Source: CAYSRJ01 sp964521865
Lineage (GTDB): Bacteria; Spirochaetota; B62-G9; DRHN01
Direction of reading: 5' to 3'
Length of the DNA stretch: 64,000 nt
Assembly: GCA_964521865.1 (NCBI GenBank)
Contig: CAZFTJ010000004.1
Coordinates: 190,405 to 254,404 of the forward strand
This document shows, one piece after another, positions 35,535-44,445 of the stretch (position 1 is the first letter of the stretch; the number at the start of each line of letters is the position of its first letter). The notes beneath the pieces were generated by a model. That model saw only the letters and a program-made list of their open reading frames with translations, was not told the origin of the DNA and ran no database searches. The position numbers were made by a program, and so were the translations under genes.

Positions 35535-36827
35535 ATGAAGAAACCACTCGTTTTTTCACTTGTTCTGGTTTTTCTCCTTTTTACATTCGGCACGGCGCTT
35601 TATGCGGGCAGTGAGAAGGAGGGTGCAAAAGAAGCGGCAAAAACAGGCGAGATTAAAATCCTGCACGACAACCCCGAATGGGAGACGATCTGGCAGGAGT
35701 TCGGTGAAGCATCAGAAAAGGACATCGGCATCAAGGGTGTGCCGACTGTTCTTGAGACGCAGGTGTACAAGACCAGGGTAAAGGTCGACCTGACGACAGA
35801 CCGTGCACCTGAGGTTTTCAAGTGGTGGTTCGGCTATCGGGCTCTCGAACTCATCGATGCAGGTCTGCTCGCGGATCTGAGCGACGTCTGGGATGCAGTG
35901 GGCGATAACTATCCTGCCGGTGTCCGTGAAGCCCTCACTTTGAAGGGCATCACCTACGCCCTTCCCTTCAACTCAGGTTACTGGGTATGGTTTTACAGCA
36001 AAGCGGTGTACGACAAGTACAATATGGAACTTCCAAAAACCTGGGATGAGTTCATGGAGCAGCTTGCCTTCTTCAAGAGCAAAGGAATAAGCGGCATCGG
36101 GAATACCATCGGCAAATCGCGCTGGACATCATTCATTATTCCCATGGAACTCCTGTACCGAATCGACGCCGATTTCTATGTTCGGCTTATGAACGGCAAA
36201 GCGCATTACACCGATCCCGAAGCGGTACGGATGATGAAACTCTGGAAGGATTTGCTCGACAAGGGCTACTTCGCGCCGATGGATGCAACGTATGCCGAAG
36301 ACCTGCCTCGAATGCTGAAAGAGGGCTCCCTGGCCTTCGCTCCCTACGGCGACTGGTATGGGGGTATTCTACAGCAGCAGGGTCTAAAGCCCGATGTGGA
36401 TTACGGCTCCTTCATTCCGCCTTCGATCACTCCAAAGGGGGAGAAGTCGATCATTCTCGAGATATCACCGCTGTGTGCAGGCAAAAACGCCAAACACCTG
36501 GACCTGGCGAAAGAATGGCTCAAATGGTACGCAAGCGAGGCAGGCGCCAAATTCCTCTGGGACAAGCTACGGTTTGCATCAACCAAGCTCATCCCCGTGG
36601 ATGTCATAGCCAAGGATGATCCGGTGCTGGCGCATGAATTCGAGCTGCTCCAAAACTATCCCAACAAGATGATCCGTTTCTGGGAAGCGACGCCTGTCGA
36701 AATTGTGGAGTTTGCGGTCGATGCCTTCAACACAATGCTCGTTCACCCGGAGCAGTATATGGACCTGCTCAACAGCATAGAAGCAAAAGCAAAAGAAGTC
36801 TGGCCCAAATACGGGGTTGAATATTGA
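35535..36827 (+). CDS. ABC transporter substrate-binding protein, family 1 (sugar type)
   Basis: 430 residues from the ATG eight bases after AGGAGG. A signal peptide (about 1-25) precedes a mature start of GSEKEGAKEA. The solute-binding fold follows (EVFKWWFGYRALELIDAGLLADLSDVW, LPFNSGYWVWFYSK, KTWDEFMEQLAFFKSKGI, GDWYGG). It belongs to the extracellular sugar-binding family 1. The ligand is unknown. A strong hairpin follows directly, then two permeases. No ABC ATPase gene is beside it, so a shared MalK/UgpC type ATPase is implied. Confidence 0.88.
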   Translation: MKKPLVFSLVLVFLLFTFGTALYAGSEKEGAKEAAKTGEIKILHDNPEWETIWQEFGEASEKDIGIKGVPTVLETQVYKTRVKVDLTTDRAPEVFKWWFGYRALELIDAGLLADLSDVWDAVGDNYPAGVREALTLKGITYALPFNSGYWVWFYSKAVYDKYNMELPKTWDEFMEQLAFFKSKGISGIGNTIGKSRWTSFIIPMELLYRIDADFYVRLMNGKAHYTDPEAVRMMKLWKDLLDKGYFAPMDATYAEDLPRMLKEGSLAFAPYGDWYGGILQQQGLKPDVDYGSFIPPSITPKGEKSIILEISPLCAGKNAKHLDLAKEWLKWYASEAGAKFLWDKLRFASTKLIPVDVIAKDDPVLAHEFELLQNYPNKMIRFWEATPVEIVEFAVDAFNTMLVHPEQYMDLLNSIEAKAKEVWPKYGVEY

Positions 36828-36842
36828 TACGATCTTCTTTTA

Positions 36843-36876
36843 TGTACCGGCCCGGCAGATCAGGGGGGCCGGTACA
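36843..36876 (+). terminator. hairpin after substrate-binding protein gene
   Basis: TGTACCGGCCC pairs perfectly with GGGCCGGTACA over 11 bases, followed by TTCTGTTTATT. Strong but not followed by a full T-run, so it likely lets some read-through to the permeases, giving more binding protein than permease. Confidence 0.7.
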
Positions 36877-36896
36877 TTCTGTTTATTCAGCCGACC

Positions 36897-36938
36897 CGCG
36901 GCCGGATGAACCGGGCCCTTCGGACCGCACGCAGCGGA
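36897..36938 (+). repeat. possible dispersed GC-rich repeat, copy 2
   Basis: Begins CGCGGCCGGATGAA and ends GCAGCGGA. It resembles the stretch near 22.92 kb. The gap around it is much more GC-rich than the neighbouring genes, and GCCCGC/GCGGGC arms near 36952-36975 could fold. Confidence 0.3.
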
Positions 36939-37017
36939 ACAATGGACGCATGCCCGCCTCCGCCGATCCGCGGGCTCTATTGTACTGTTTTTTCGCAACT
37001 TGATAAAACGAGGGATT

Positions 37018-37887
37018 ATGACACGCAGAAAGAAGACTGAGAATTCGTTTCTTTTTCTCGTTCCTGCCGCAGTTTTTGTTATAATGGCGGAACTGGTGCC
37101 TGTTGTCTACACCATATACCTGGGGTTTATGCAGTGGGATGTCATCAACCCGCCGAAGTGGATCGGTCTTTCGAATTACATCAAGGTCTTTTCGACACCC
37201 GAGCTGTTGAATGCCCTGAAAAACTCCGCATTCTGGGTAATCGGAACCCTCATTTTTGCCGTGGGTCTTCCCCTTCTTGTTGCGGTGCTCATAAACCGTA
37301 TCAAGGCGCGGACTATTTTCAAAGTTATTTTCTTTCTGCCTTCAACACTGTCGCCGACTGTCGCCGCCATTTTCTGGCGCAGGACACTCGAAAGCCAGCA
37401 GGGTGCTCTGGCATCTCTCCTCCAAACAGCAGGCGTAACCATTCAACCGCTGTTGACAAATCCCGAGATTAACACCTTTATCATGATCGGCGTATGGACG
37501 TGGCAGTACTTCGGCATCAACCTCATACTGTTTCTCGTCGGCCTTGAAACCGTTCCCCAGGAGCCGGTGGAGGCCGCCATGATCGACGGGGCCAATCCGG
37601 CACAGGTTTTTTTTCGTATCGTCTTTCCGCTCCTGCAGCCGATAATGCTCCTCGTTGTTGCAAACGCCGTTATAAACTCTATCCGGATGTTCGACATTCC
37701 CTGGGTCATGATTCAGGGCGGGCCCGGGAGGGCATCTGAAACGCTTGCAATTTCGCTGTATCGTGAATCGTTTCTGCTGTTTCAGATGGGTCTTGGTTCT
37801 GCAATCGCCGTGGTTATTTCAGTAATTACACTCCTCGCTTCGTACAGATATCTGCTGACCCTGGGAGCCGGAGAAAAGAAGAAATGA
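37018..37887 (+). CDS. ABC transporter permease, MalF type
   Basis: 289 residues with six helices, from the ATG that follows GAGGG closely (an upstream TTG lacks an SD). The EAA-type loop reads EPVEAAMIDGANPAQVFFRIVFPLL. It is one half of the membrane channel of the sugar-type importer. It overlaps the next permease start by four bases. Confidence 0.88.
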   Translation: MTRRKKTENSFLFLVPAAVFVIMAELVPVVYTIYLGFMQWDVINPPKWIGLSNYIKVFSTPELLNALKNSAFWVIGTLIFAVGLPLLVAVLINRIKARTIFKVIFFLPSTLSPTVAAIFWRRTLESQQGALASLLQTAGVTIQPLLTNPEINTFIMIGVWTWQYFGINLILFLVGLETVPQEPVEAAMIDGANPAQVFFRIVFPLLQPIMLLVVANAVINSIRMFDIPWVMIQGGPGRASETLAISLYRESFLLFQMGLGSAIAVVISVITLLASYRYLLTLGAGEKKK

Positions 37888-38720
37888 AAATTAAATACGG
37901 TCATATACCTATATATTTTATTCTCATCATCTTGAGTGTTGTATGGCTGTTTCCCCTGATTTCGATGCTGACCGTTGTGGTAAAGAGCCCGGACGAGTTC
38001 AACACCCTGCATTTCTGGAAACTTCCCCACCTGCGCGCCATTCCCGATAACATTACGGCAAATTTCAGCAATGCATGGGTAAAATCCCGGCTTGGCGGCA
38101 ACTTTATCAACAGCTGGATATTCGCCCTGACTGCCGGTATCGGTTCCGCATTTCTCGCGTCCCTCGGCGGCTACGCGCTTGTCCACCTCAAGGTACGTGC
38201 GCCGCAATCGTGGTTTCTGGGCATATTCATAGGAAACATTTTCCCCTTTCAGATGTTTCTGATTCCGCTGTACCTTTTTCTCAACCATATCCATCTCTTC
38301 GATACACGAATCGGCATGGCCATCGTATACGTGGGGATCTGTATTCCCTTTGCGCTCTTTGTGTACCGCAACTATGCCTTTACACTGCCGGGTGAGGTAT
38401 TCGATGCCGCCAGAGTGGACGGCGCTTCGAAGTGGGGGGCGTATCTTCGGATATTCCTGCCGATGTCCAAACCTGCTTTCGCCGTCATCTTCTGTTTCCA
38501 GTTCATCTGGACATGGAACGACCTCCTGTTCGGGCTCGTGCTGACCGAACGGTACAGGCCGGTGATGGCCGCTCTGTCGCGGCTGCAGGGCGCGCGCGGT
38601 GGTGTTCCGGTGCCGGTGTTGATCTCGGGAGCGATCATGGCATCGGTCCCCACGGTGGTGATTCTGCTTGCCATGCAAAAGTACTTCGTTCGCGGCTTTA
38701 CACTTACGACGGGAAAATGA
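37884..38720 (+). CDS. ABC transporter permease, MalG type
   Basis: 278 residues, six helices. EAA loop: GEVFDAARVDGASKWGAYLRIFLPMS. Forms the channel with the preceding permease. The end has a typical VPTVVILLAMQKYFVRGFTLTTGK sequence. It is convergent with the following PMI-like gene, 20 bases away. Confidence 0.9.
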   Translation: MKIKYGHIPIYFILIILSVVWLFPLISMLTVVVKSPDEFNTLHFWKLPHLRAIPDNITANFSNAWVKSRLGGNFINSWIFALTAGIGSAFLASLGGYALVHLKVRAPQSWFLGIFIGNIFPFQMFLIPLYLFLNHIHLFDTRIGMAIVYVGICIPFALFVYRNYAFTLPGEVFDAARVDGASKWGAYLRIFLPMSKPAFAVIFCFQFIWTWNDLLFGLVLTERYRPVMAALSRLQGARGGVPVPVLISGAIMASVPTVVILLAMQKYFVRGFTLTTGK

Positions 38721-38740
38721 TCATTAATTTTCCTTAGCAC

Positions 38741-40594
38741 CTACCCCTTCTTCCAGCGAATAAGCACAACGGTGCACATACCCCTGTCAAGGTTTATGTA
38801 CTCATAATCGCCGAAACAGGCAGGTATGGCAGCTCCCTGGAGCCATTCGATATCACACCCGTAATCGGGATTTTTTTTCGATTGTATCAGCACCCTCTCC
38901 CCTACGGTGAGAACAACCATGTGCAGAAAGCGTCCCTCCGTACTGTATTCAGCCTTTTTCAGAAAATGCACCCTCTCTATTTCAAAAGGCATCTCGGGCA
39001 CTGAACTGTAACGATCGATGACATATTCCTTTGTCCACTTCACTACCCTGGGACGCACCCGCAAATGTTCCTTTACCCACGATTCCCGCCGCCATTTCTC
39101 GTTGTCGAAGTAGTGTTCCAATTGCAGATTCATCGGCCGGGCGGTCATACTCTTCTTCTCATCATCCCACCCATGACTTAAGTAGTTATAACCAATAAAG
39201 GAGTATTCTGTTCCGGCAACCGAAGGCACGGTGTCCATCTCCACCACCATCTGATTACCCCCGTGTCCGTGGGACGTTCCCGGCGGAATTATAAAGAGGT
39301 CGCCCACATTTGTCTCCCAGTTGGCAATGTAATCTTTCCAGTTTTTAATTGGTATTTCTGTTTTTTCAGATTCCCTGCATTTACGTTCCCATTCCTCCAG
39401 GTCTGCGTCATCTTTGAATCCCATCCATGTATTTGCACCCTCATAGGCTTCCGCAATATAGTAGGTCTCATAGCGTCCCATCGGCTCTTTGAAATGCCTT
39501 GTCACGTAATCGGTGCTTGGATGGTTGTGTATAGGCATACTCGTCCGCTCCGCGGACTGCGGCTCGGGGAAGTAACCGTCATCGATCCATATGTAGAACG
39601 GGATGAGGCGCGGATAGGTCTTGTGGATGTATGGGCCGACGAACTCTTTTGGATACTGCATAAGGTTTTCCGCAGGCATCTTCAGTGTCTTTTCACGGCC
39701 GATATCGATCGTTACTGCCAGCTCGTTTGGAGAAACTGCTGCATTCCAGGCATTGTTCGAAAGCTCAGGGATATCCCACCTCGTGTCCCTGAACCGATAG
39801 GCGCCCCAGGGACCCGGCTGAGCGTATTTCACGTTCTTTGTCGGGTATTGAACCAGTGTCGAAAGAATGCCGTCAAACGCCTCCCTCTCAATAAGGTTTA
39901 ACTCCTCAATATCTATGGCCTGCACGTAATAATCCATTTTTTTAAAGGCAAAGTGCTTCTGTTCGTTCAGGAGATAGAAATCACAGTAGTAGTATTCCTT
40001 CCACCAGTAGTCCTGTTTCGGATCATCCGCCCCGAACGGAATGAGCTCTCCTCCCCACATTTTCCAAAGCACCGACTGCTTTGTCGTGTCAAAGTAGAAG
40101 ATCATGTCACACGCGTCAATCAGAACCGGAACAGCAGACCCACACCCGTACACAATACGAACCTGCGCTTCTCCATCACCGCCTGGTTTTTTCAATGCAG
40201 TCTTCAGGCGCTGCACGGTGTTTTTATCCATGATATCCTCGATACGACCGTTCGTGTTGACGATGCCAAAGCTTGGATCATCCGAAAGAAAGGTCTTTTT
40301 GTACTCTGCAATACGTTCCTCCGGAGAAAATACACTGTTGATATTCGTGAAGGCGAGTTTAAGAGATGTTTTTGAAAAAGCACGTTTCACACGGCCAATC
40401 ACTGAGCGCCAGTCAACCCCATACCAGCCGTCGAATGCGACGGTGACGGCATTTTTCGAAGATTGAAACTTTTTATCGATCCCCGCAATGATTTCGTCAA
40501 TCGTGTCGTCGGTGCCGAAAACGACCCCATCACTCCATTCTTTTTTTACCCGTATCCGGTTTTTCGCATTTCTGTCATTTTCATAGAGAGGCAT
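38741..40594 (-). CDS. large PMI-like cupin protein of unknown function
   Basis: 617 residues. The second half contains phosphomannose-isomerase type I features: WETNVGDLFIIPPGTSHGHGG, a cupin metal-site-like stretch, and IDDGYFPEPQ with MPIHNHPSTDY. The first half (about 1-240) has a conserved-looking TVAFDGWYGVDW pattern and no motif I can name. It could be an isomerase or epimerase acting on a sugar taken up by the adjacent ABC system. The metal-site histidines (HNH, HGHG) are present. SD AGGAGGAG precedes the ATG. Confidence 0.5.
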   Translation of the reverse strand: MPLYENDRNAKNRIRVKKEWSDGVVFGTDDTIDEIIAGIDKKFQSSKNAVTVAFDGWYGVDWRSVIGRVKRAFSKTSLKLAFTNINSVFSPEERIAEYKKTFLSDDPSFGIVNTNGRIEDIMDKNTVQRLKTALKKPGGDGEAQVRIVYGCGSAVPVLIDACDMIFYFDTTKQSVLWKMWGGELIPFGADDPKQDYWWKEYYYCDFYLLNEQKHFAFKKMDYYVQAIDIEELNLIEREAFDGILSTLVQYPTKNVKYAQPGPWGAYRFRDTRWDIPELSNNAWNAAVSPNELAVTIDIGREKTLKMPAENLMQYPKEFVGPYIHKTYPRLIPFYIWIDDGYFPEPQSAERTSMPIHNHPSTDYVTRHFKEPMGRYETYYIAEAYEGANTWMGFKDDADLEEWERKCRESEKTEIPIKNWKDYIANWETNVGDLFIIPPGTSHGHGGNQMVVEMDTVPSVAGTEYSFIGYNYLSHGWDDEKKSMTARPMNLQLEHYFDNEKWRRESWVKEHLRVRPRVVKWTKEYVIDRYSSVPEMPFEIERVHFLKKAEYSTEGRFLHMVVLTVGERVLIQSKKNPDYGCDIEWLQGAAIPACFGDYEYINLDRGMCTVVLIRWKKG

Positions 40595-40907
40595 ACCGCT
40601 ACTCCTCCTGACAATTTGGCATACAGACTCTTTTCATTTCAGATCCTAAACGCAGTGTAACAGGTGCATATGTAAAGTCAAGGAAGATTGGGCAGAAAGG
40701 CCATACATCATTGACATTTCAGGACCGCCCTTAATATTGAGTGCGCTACGGAGAATACCGGAAATTCTTGATGTGTGGATTACAAGGGAGTACTATTAAT
40801 ATATGTATGGATTTGACCATACGGAGGGTGATGGAACAGTGCGAATAAAACGCCTTTTCATTTTGAAGAGAGTCACAGTACTACACGATGCGAAGGGGTG
40901 AAGCAAC
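40595..40907. other. divergent intergenic region
   Basis: The 313-base gap between the divergent PMI-like and DUF4404 genes. On the minus strand TTGACT and TACACT (16-base spacer, 40654-40681) make a promoter for the PMI-like gene. On the plus strand TTGACA and TAATAT (15-base spacer, from 40711) are a weaker candidate. A 32-codon ORF (40803-40901) ends just before the next gene and may be a leader, but nothing further supports it. Confidence 0.5.
40654..40681 (-). promoter_or_regulatory. promoter for the PMI-like gene
   Basis: TTGACT and TACACT, spacer 16 bases, about 60 bases before the start codon. No operator is obvious. Confidence 0.5.
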
Positions 40908-41183
40908 ATGCATGAAAAGCATAAAAGGGAATTGCGAGAATCAATACAGAAACTTCGGGACGAGAGAGATTCTCTGGATGTTACCCAAAAAGAAAAAAGA
41001 AAGAGGATAGATCAATTTATCGATGATCTTGAACACCATATCGTGCACCCGGAAGACAGCGAACATGCAACTCGGCTCAGGGCACATCTCCCCGAGCTTT
41101 TAAAGCTTTTCGAGGTAAAACATCCCGGCATTACCGATATCTTGAATAAGGTCTCCATGATCCTGAGTAATATGGGAATATAA
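40908..41183 (+). CDS. DUF4404 family protein
   Basis: 91 residues, highly charged and helical. Ends with FEVKHPGITDILNKVSMILSNMGI, the diagnostic end of DUF4404, where ancestral members have 'FE..HP.LT..LN.I...LS.MGI'. Function unknown. It stands alone between divergent and convergent genes. A CCGGAA/TTCCGG hairpin follows the stop. Confidence 0.7.
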   Translation: MHEKHKRELRESIQKLRDERDSLDVTQKEKRKRIDQFIDDLEHHIVHPEDSEHATRLRAHLPELLKLFEVKHPGITDILNKVSMILSNMGI

Positions 41184-41190
41184 ATAACCT

Positions 41191-41204
41191 CCGGAATTTT
41201 CCGG
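41191..41204 (+). terminator. weak hairpin after the DUF4404 gene
   Basis: CCGGAA and TTCCGG with a two-base loop, eight bases after the stop. No T-run follows. Confidence 0.3.
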
Positions 41205-41347
41205 GCGGTACCCCGATGCGGTGCGCACCAAGATGAAAGCATGCAGGTTTGTAATAAAGCAGTTGTTTCTATACAGGTTCCCTTTAATCTCCGTGGGAAT
41301 AAATCGTTGATTTACCGTAACGGAGAACATACCAATTATCGGCGGCA

Positions 41348-42382
41348 TTACCGGGAAAATTCACTCAGGCTGACCGGTTTTCCGGTTTGGGCCGATTTAT
41401 CGGCCGCGAATATGACACGGTGGGTTTCGAAGGCGCTCGCCAGGTTGTTCAGAGTTTCCTTCCCTTCATCGAGACACTCTGCAAAATGCGAAAAAACAAG
41501 TTTATACGGATGATGCGCCACATCGCCGCTGTCGATTAACTGGACGTCGAGAGTGCTCCAGTCACGAAGACCCTCGATCTTCTTGCTGTAGAATTTATCG
41601 TTCTTTATCGAGCCGTGCGATCCCACAAAATTCATATTAAAAACATAGGGCTGCATGCAATCGCAAACGGATGCCACCTTGCCGAGCGTCCGCTTGTTCT
41701 TGAATTTAAGCAGAGTAACCGACGTCGTATCGTACTCATAGGGCTTAAAAATCTCATGTGGATTCGTTGTCGAATAGGAGAACACCTCGTCGACCTCGTC
41801 CCGCACCAGATAGAGCAGTACATCGAGCGCATGGCATCCTGCAGTCAGCAGTGAGCTCCCGCCCATGTCTTTCTTTACATTCCATTCAAACTGCCCGTAC
41901 CAGGGACCGATTGCGTGAAAATAATCGGATTCGGCGAAGTAGACATCTCCAATAAGCCCCCGGTCGATAATCGACTTCATCGCCAGAGTCACGGAAATAA
42001 AACGCACCTCGAAGCAGACCGAGGTCTTGACTTTATTCTTTTCAACAGCGTCAAGCATCTTTACCGTATCCTCAAAGGTTATCCCGATCGGCTTTTCTAT
42101 AATAATATCCTTCCCCGCTTCCGCCGCCCTGACGGTCTGCTCCGGATGAAACGGATGCGGCGTGCAGATGTCGACGATGTCTATTTCCTTGTCTTCGAGA
42201 AATTTATCATAATCATTGTAAATTTTTACATCCACACCGTACTGCTTTTTTATCTGCGCCGGGTCCAGCTTCCTCCGCGACATGACGGCAACCGGTTCAA
42301 AATTCGGCAACTCAGTAAAGTTCATCAAATGCGCGCCGGCAACCCATCCAAATCCCACTATTCCGACCCTGTACCTTTTCAT
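41348..42382 (-). CDS. Gfo/Idh/MocA family oxidoreductase
   Basis: 344 residues. Rossmann start RVGIVGFGWVAGAHL, then ICTPHPFHPEQTVRAAEAGKDIIIEKPIG with the catalytic-region EKP, and DMGGSSLLTAGCHALDVLL in the C-terminal domain. An NAD(P)-dependent sugar or polyol dehydrogenase; substrate unknown. It is the last gene of the minus-strand run with the ABC and ROK genes, downstream of a terminator, so it may have its own promoter. SD GGAGGGAAGG. Confidence 0.88.
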   Translation of the reverse strand: MKRYRVGIVGFGWVAGAHLMNFTELPNFEPVAVMSRRKLDPAQIKKQYGVDVKIYNDYDKFLEDKEIDIVDICTPHPFHPEQTVRAAEAGKDIIIEKPIGITFEDTVKMLDAVEKNKVKTSVCFEVRFISVTLAMKSIIDRGLIGDVYFAESDYFHAIGPWYGQFEWNVKKDMGGSSLLTAGCHALDVLLYLVRDEVDEVFSYSTTNPHEIFKPYEYDTTSVTLLKFKNKRTLGKVASVCDCMQPYVFNMNFVGSHGSIKNDKFYSKKIEGLRDWSTLDVQLIDSGDVAHHPYKLVFSHFAECLDEGKETLNNLASAFETHRVIFAADKSAQTGKPVSLSEFSR

Positions 42383-42541
42383 ACCTTCCCTCCTGCCTTA
42401 TTAACTTAAAAATTGATGTGCCCGGGCTGTATCGCCCGATTCAAAGCGTTTTCAAAACTCCGTGACCACCGCGCGCAACAATGGTACGACAAATCCCGCA
42501 GCAATCAGCCTCGGGTTTGGTTCGCCCTGCCGGACGCATTT

Positions 42542-42567
42542 AAAAAAAGCAGGGCTTTTGACCCTGC
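42542..42567 (-). terminator. intrinsic terminator after the ABC permease
   Basis: On the minus strand GCAGGG, a seven-base loop, CCCTGC, then TTTTTTT. It lies 18 bases after the permease stop and ends the ROK-controlled ABC operon. Confidence 0.85.
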
Positions 42568-42584
42568 CTCAAAATATCCGCCGG

Positions 42585-43439
42585 CTACTCCTCCCAGCTG
42601 GCCCACTTCTTTCCAACCCTTGAGAAAATGATCCAGATCGAAATTCCTATGATAGCAACCAGTATGATCATCGCAAAGAAGTGCGACATTCGTGCGAGTG
42701 ATGAGTAGTACGCTATCCTGTTACCCAGCCCCTCCTTTCCTCCCACATAGTCAGCCCCGATTGCTGTGATGAGACCAAATATGCCGCCCACCAGCAATCC
42801 AACAATTATCATGGGCAGCGCTAGAGGAAATCGTATCATCTTGAATATCTGGAATGTGGATGCCCCATACGATTTGGCGAGTGCAATTTTGGCCAGGTCA
42901 GTTCTTCTGAATCCGGTAACCGAGTTGATCATCACCATGGGTCCTGAAGCCAGCGATACAGCTATTATTCTCGGCCATATGTTGAAACCAAGCTTCAGCA
43001 TTAGAAGTGGAACAAGTGCAAGAGTAGGTGTGCATATAAGAAGCAGTATATAAGGGGTTATTACTTTCTCCAGATAGGGAACCTGAGTCAGCACTGCCGC
43101 AAGTATAAGTCCTATGGAAGCCCCAACCACATATCCTGCCACGAGCTCACTAAGGGTAATAAGAAAGTGATAGTAATTGTTTGGAAAAGAGGTTACAAGC
43201 GCCGTGAATATCGCACTGGGTGCAGGGAACACGTAATCCGGAACCTTGAATAGTCTGATAAGAAGCTCCCAGCCGCCGAGAACGACTAGGGCAACTGCAA
43301 GAATCCCTGCAACCTGTTGCAATCCGTGAATCTTCACAGCCGAAACCGTTGCCGAAATATCGAATGCCCCATGCTTTTCATGTATGTGCTCCTCAAAATC
43401 CGGGACTTCCTCTTTCAGCTGTCTCTCATATACATCCAT
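42585..43439 (-). CDS. ABC transporter permease (SsuC/TauC type)
   Basis: 284 residues, six helices in the second part after a cytoplasmic N-terminal stretch of about 35 residues. EAA-type loop IALAKSYGASTFQIFKMIRFPLALP. The family carries nitrate, sulfonate, taurine or thiamine-precursor importers. Partners are the next two genes. Confidence 0.85.
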   Translation of the reverse strand: MDVYERQLKEEVPDFEEHIHEKHGAFDISATVSAVKIHGLQQVAGILAVALVVLGGWELLIRLFKVPDYVFPAPSAIFTALVTSFPNNYYHFLITLSELVAGYVVGASIGLILAAVLTQVPYLEKVITPYILLLICTPTLALVPLLMLKLGFNIWPRIIAVSLASGPMVMINSVTGFRRTDLAKIALAKSYGASTFQIFKMIRFPLALPMIIVGLLVGGIFGLITAIGADYVGGKEGLGNRIAYYSSLARMSHFFAMIILVAIIGISIWIIFSRVGKKWASWEE

Positions 43440-43481
43440 ACATATGTCTCCCTTTCGTCGAATTGTTTTAAAAGATTCAGT

Positions 43482-44297
43482 CTAGGTAACGGTGCTGTAA
43501 GCCTGACTCTCGTAAACCCCTTCTTCCTTCTGCTTTTCCACATCCTTTACTATCCTGCGTTTAATTTCCGCGACGATTTCAAAATAACTCTGCTCCATGG
43601 TAATTCCCTCAGGCCTCGGTCTCGGCAGATCTATATCGAATATTGCGGAATTCGTTCCAGGCCTGGGAGTCATCACATAGACCCTGTTTGCAAGATATAC
43701 AGCCTCCTCTATCCTGTGTGTTACAAATGCAATTGTCTTCTTTGTCTTCGACCATATACCAAGAAGGAGGGTATCCATCTCATCCCTTGTGTATGCATCG
43801 AGCGCCCCAAAGGGCTCGTCCATCAGCAATACCTTCGGATCGTATGATAAGGCTCTCACAATCGATGCGCGCTGCTGCATGCCGCCGGACAGCTCCCTGG
43901 GATAATGCTTCTCGAATCCTGTAAGCTCAACACTGTCTATGAGGTCTTTTACCCTTTCCTCATAATCCTTTACATTCTCATTCATTATCTCCAGGGGTAA
44001 ATATATATTCTTAAGCAAATTTCTCCAAGGAAGGAGATTGGCCTGCTGGAAGATAATGCCCACGTCTCTTCTCGGCTTGTCCACCTCGTTACCCAGTATA
44101 TAAGCCTTCCCCCCGTTAAAGGGATGCAGTCCTGTGAGCCCCCACAAAAGGGTTGTCTTTCCGCAGCCGCTCGGACCGACAATTGCAACAAAATCGCCCT
44201 CCTTCACCTTCATAGAGAACCGGTCAATTGCATGAACAGGACCTCTCTCACTTGCGTAAATCTTGCTCACTTTTTCAACAACAATAACGTCATCCAT
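43482..44297 (-). CDS. ABC transporter ATPase (SsuB/TauB type)
   Basis: 271 residues. Walker A GPSGCGKTT, signature LSGGMQQRASIVRAL, Walker B VLLMDEPFGALDAYTR, and a switch histidine in THRIEEA. Energises the permease. SD AAGGGG precedes the ATG. It follows the substrate-binding protein gene after a strong hairpin. Confidence 0.9.
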   Translation of the reverse strand: MDDVIVVEKVSKIYASERGPVHAIDRFSMKVKEGDFVAIVGPSGCGKTTLLWGLTGLHPFNGGKAYILGNEVDKPRRDVGIIFQQANLLPWRNLLKNIYLPLEIMNENVKDYEERVKDLIDSVELTGFEKHYPRELSGGMQQRASIVRALSYDPKVLLMDEPFGALDAYTRDEMDTLLLGIWSKTKKTIAFVTHRIEEAVYLANRVYVMTPRPGTNSAIFDIDLPRPRPEGITMEQSYFEIVAEIKRRIVKDVEKQKEEGVYESQAYSTVT

Positions 44298-44370
44298 TAT
44301 AAATCCCCTTTATTAAATATAACTCGGAACTCATCTATTCTCTTATTGTAAAAATATAGTGGATAAATAC

Positions 44371-44416
44371 AAAAAATTCCTCAATGGCCCCATTATTCTC
44401 ATAATAGAGCCATTGA
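44371..44416 (-). terminator. terminator/attenuator after the substrate-binding protein gene
   Basis: On the minus strand TCAATGGC pairs with GCCATTGA around an inner ATTAT/ATAAT stem, followed by GGAATTTTTT. It separates the binding-protein gene from its ATPase and permease, so it should lower their expression. Confidence 0.8.
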
Positions 44417-44445
44417 AGACAATCAGACTCGAGTCAAACTCTAAA

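Noticed and set aside
37782..38678. 298-codon open frame opposite the MalG-type permease
   Set aside because: Antisense to a clear permease with an EAA loop; composition is biased and no motif is present.
40803..40901. 32-codon ORF just before the DUF4404 gene
   Set aside because: Short, with no clear SD or similarity; reported only as part of the intergenic region.
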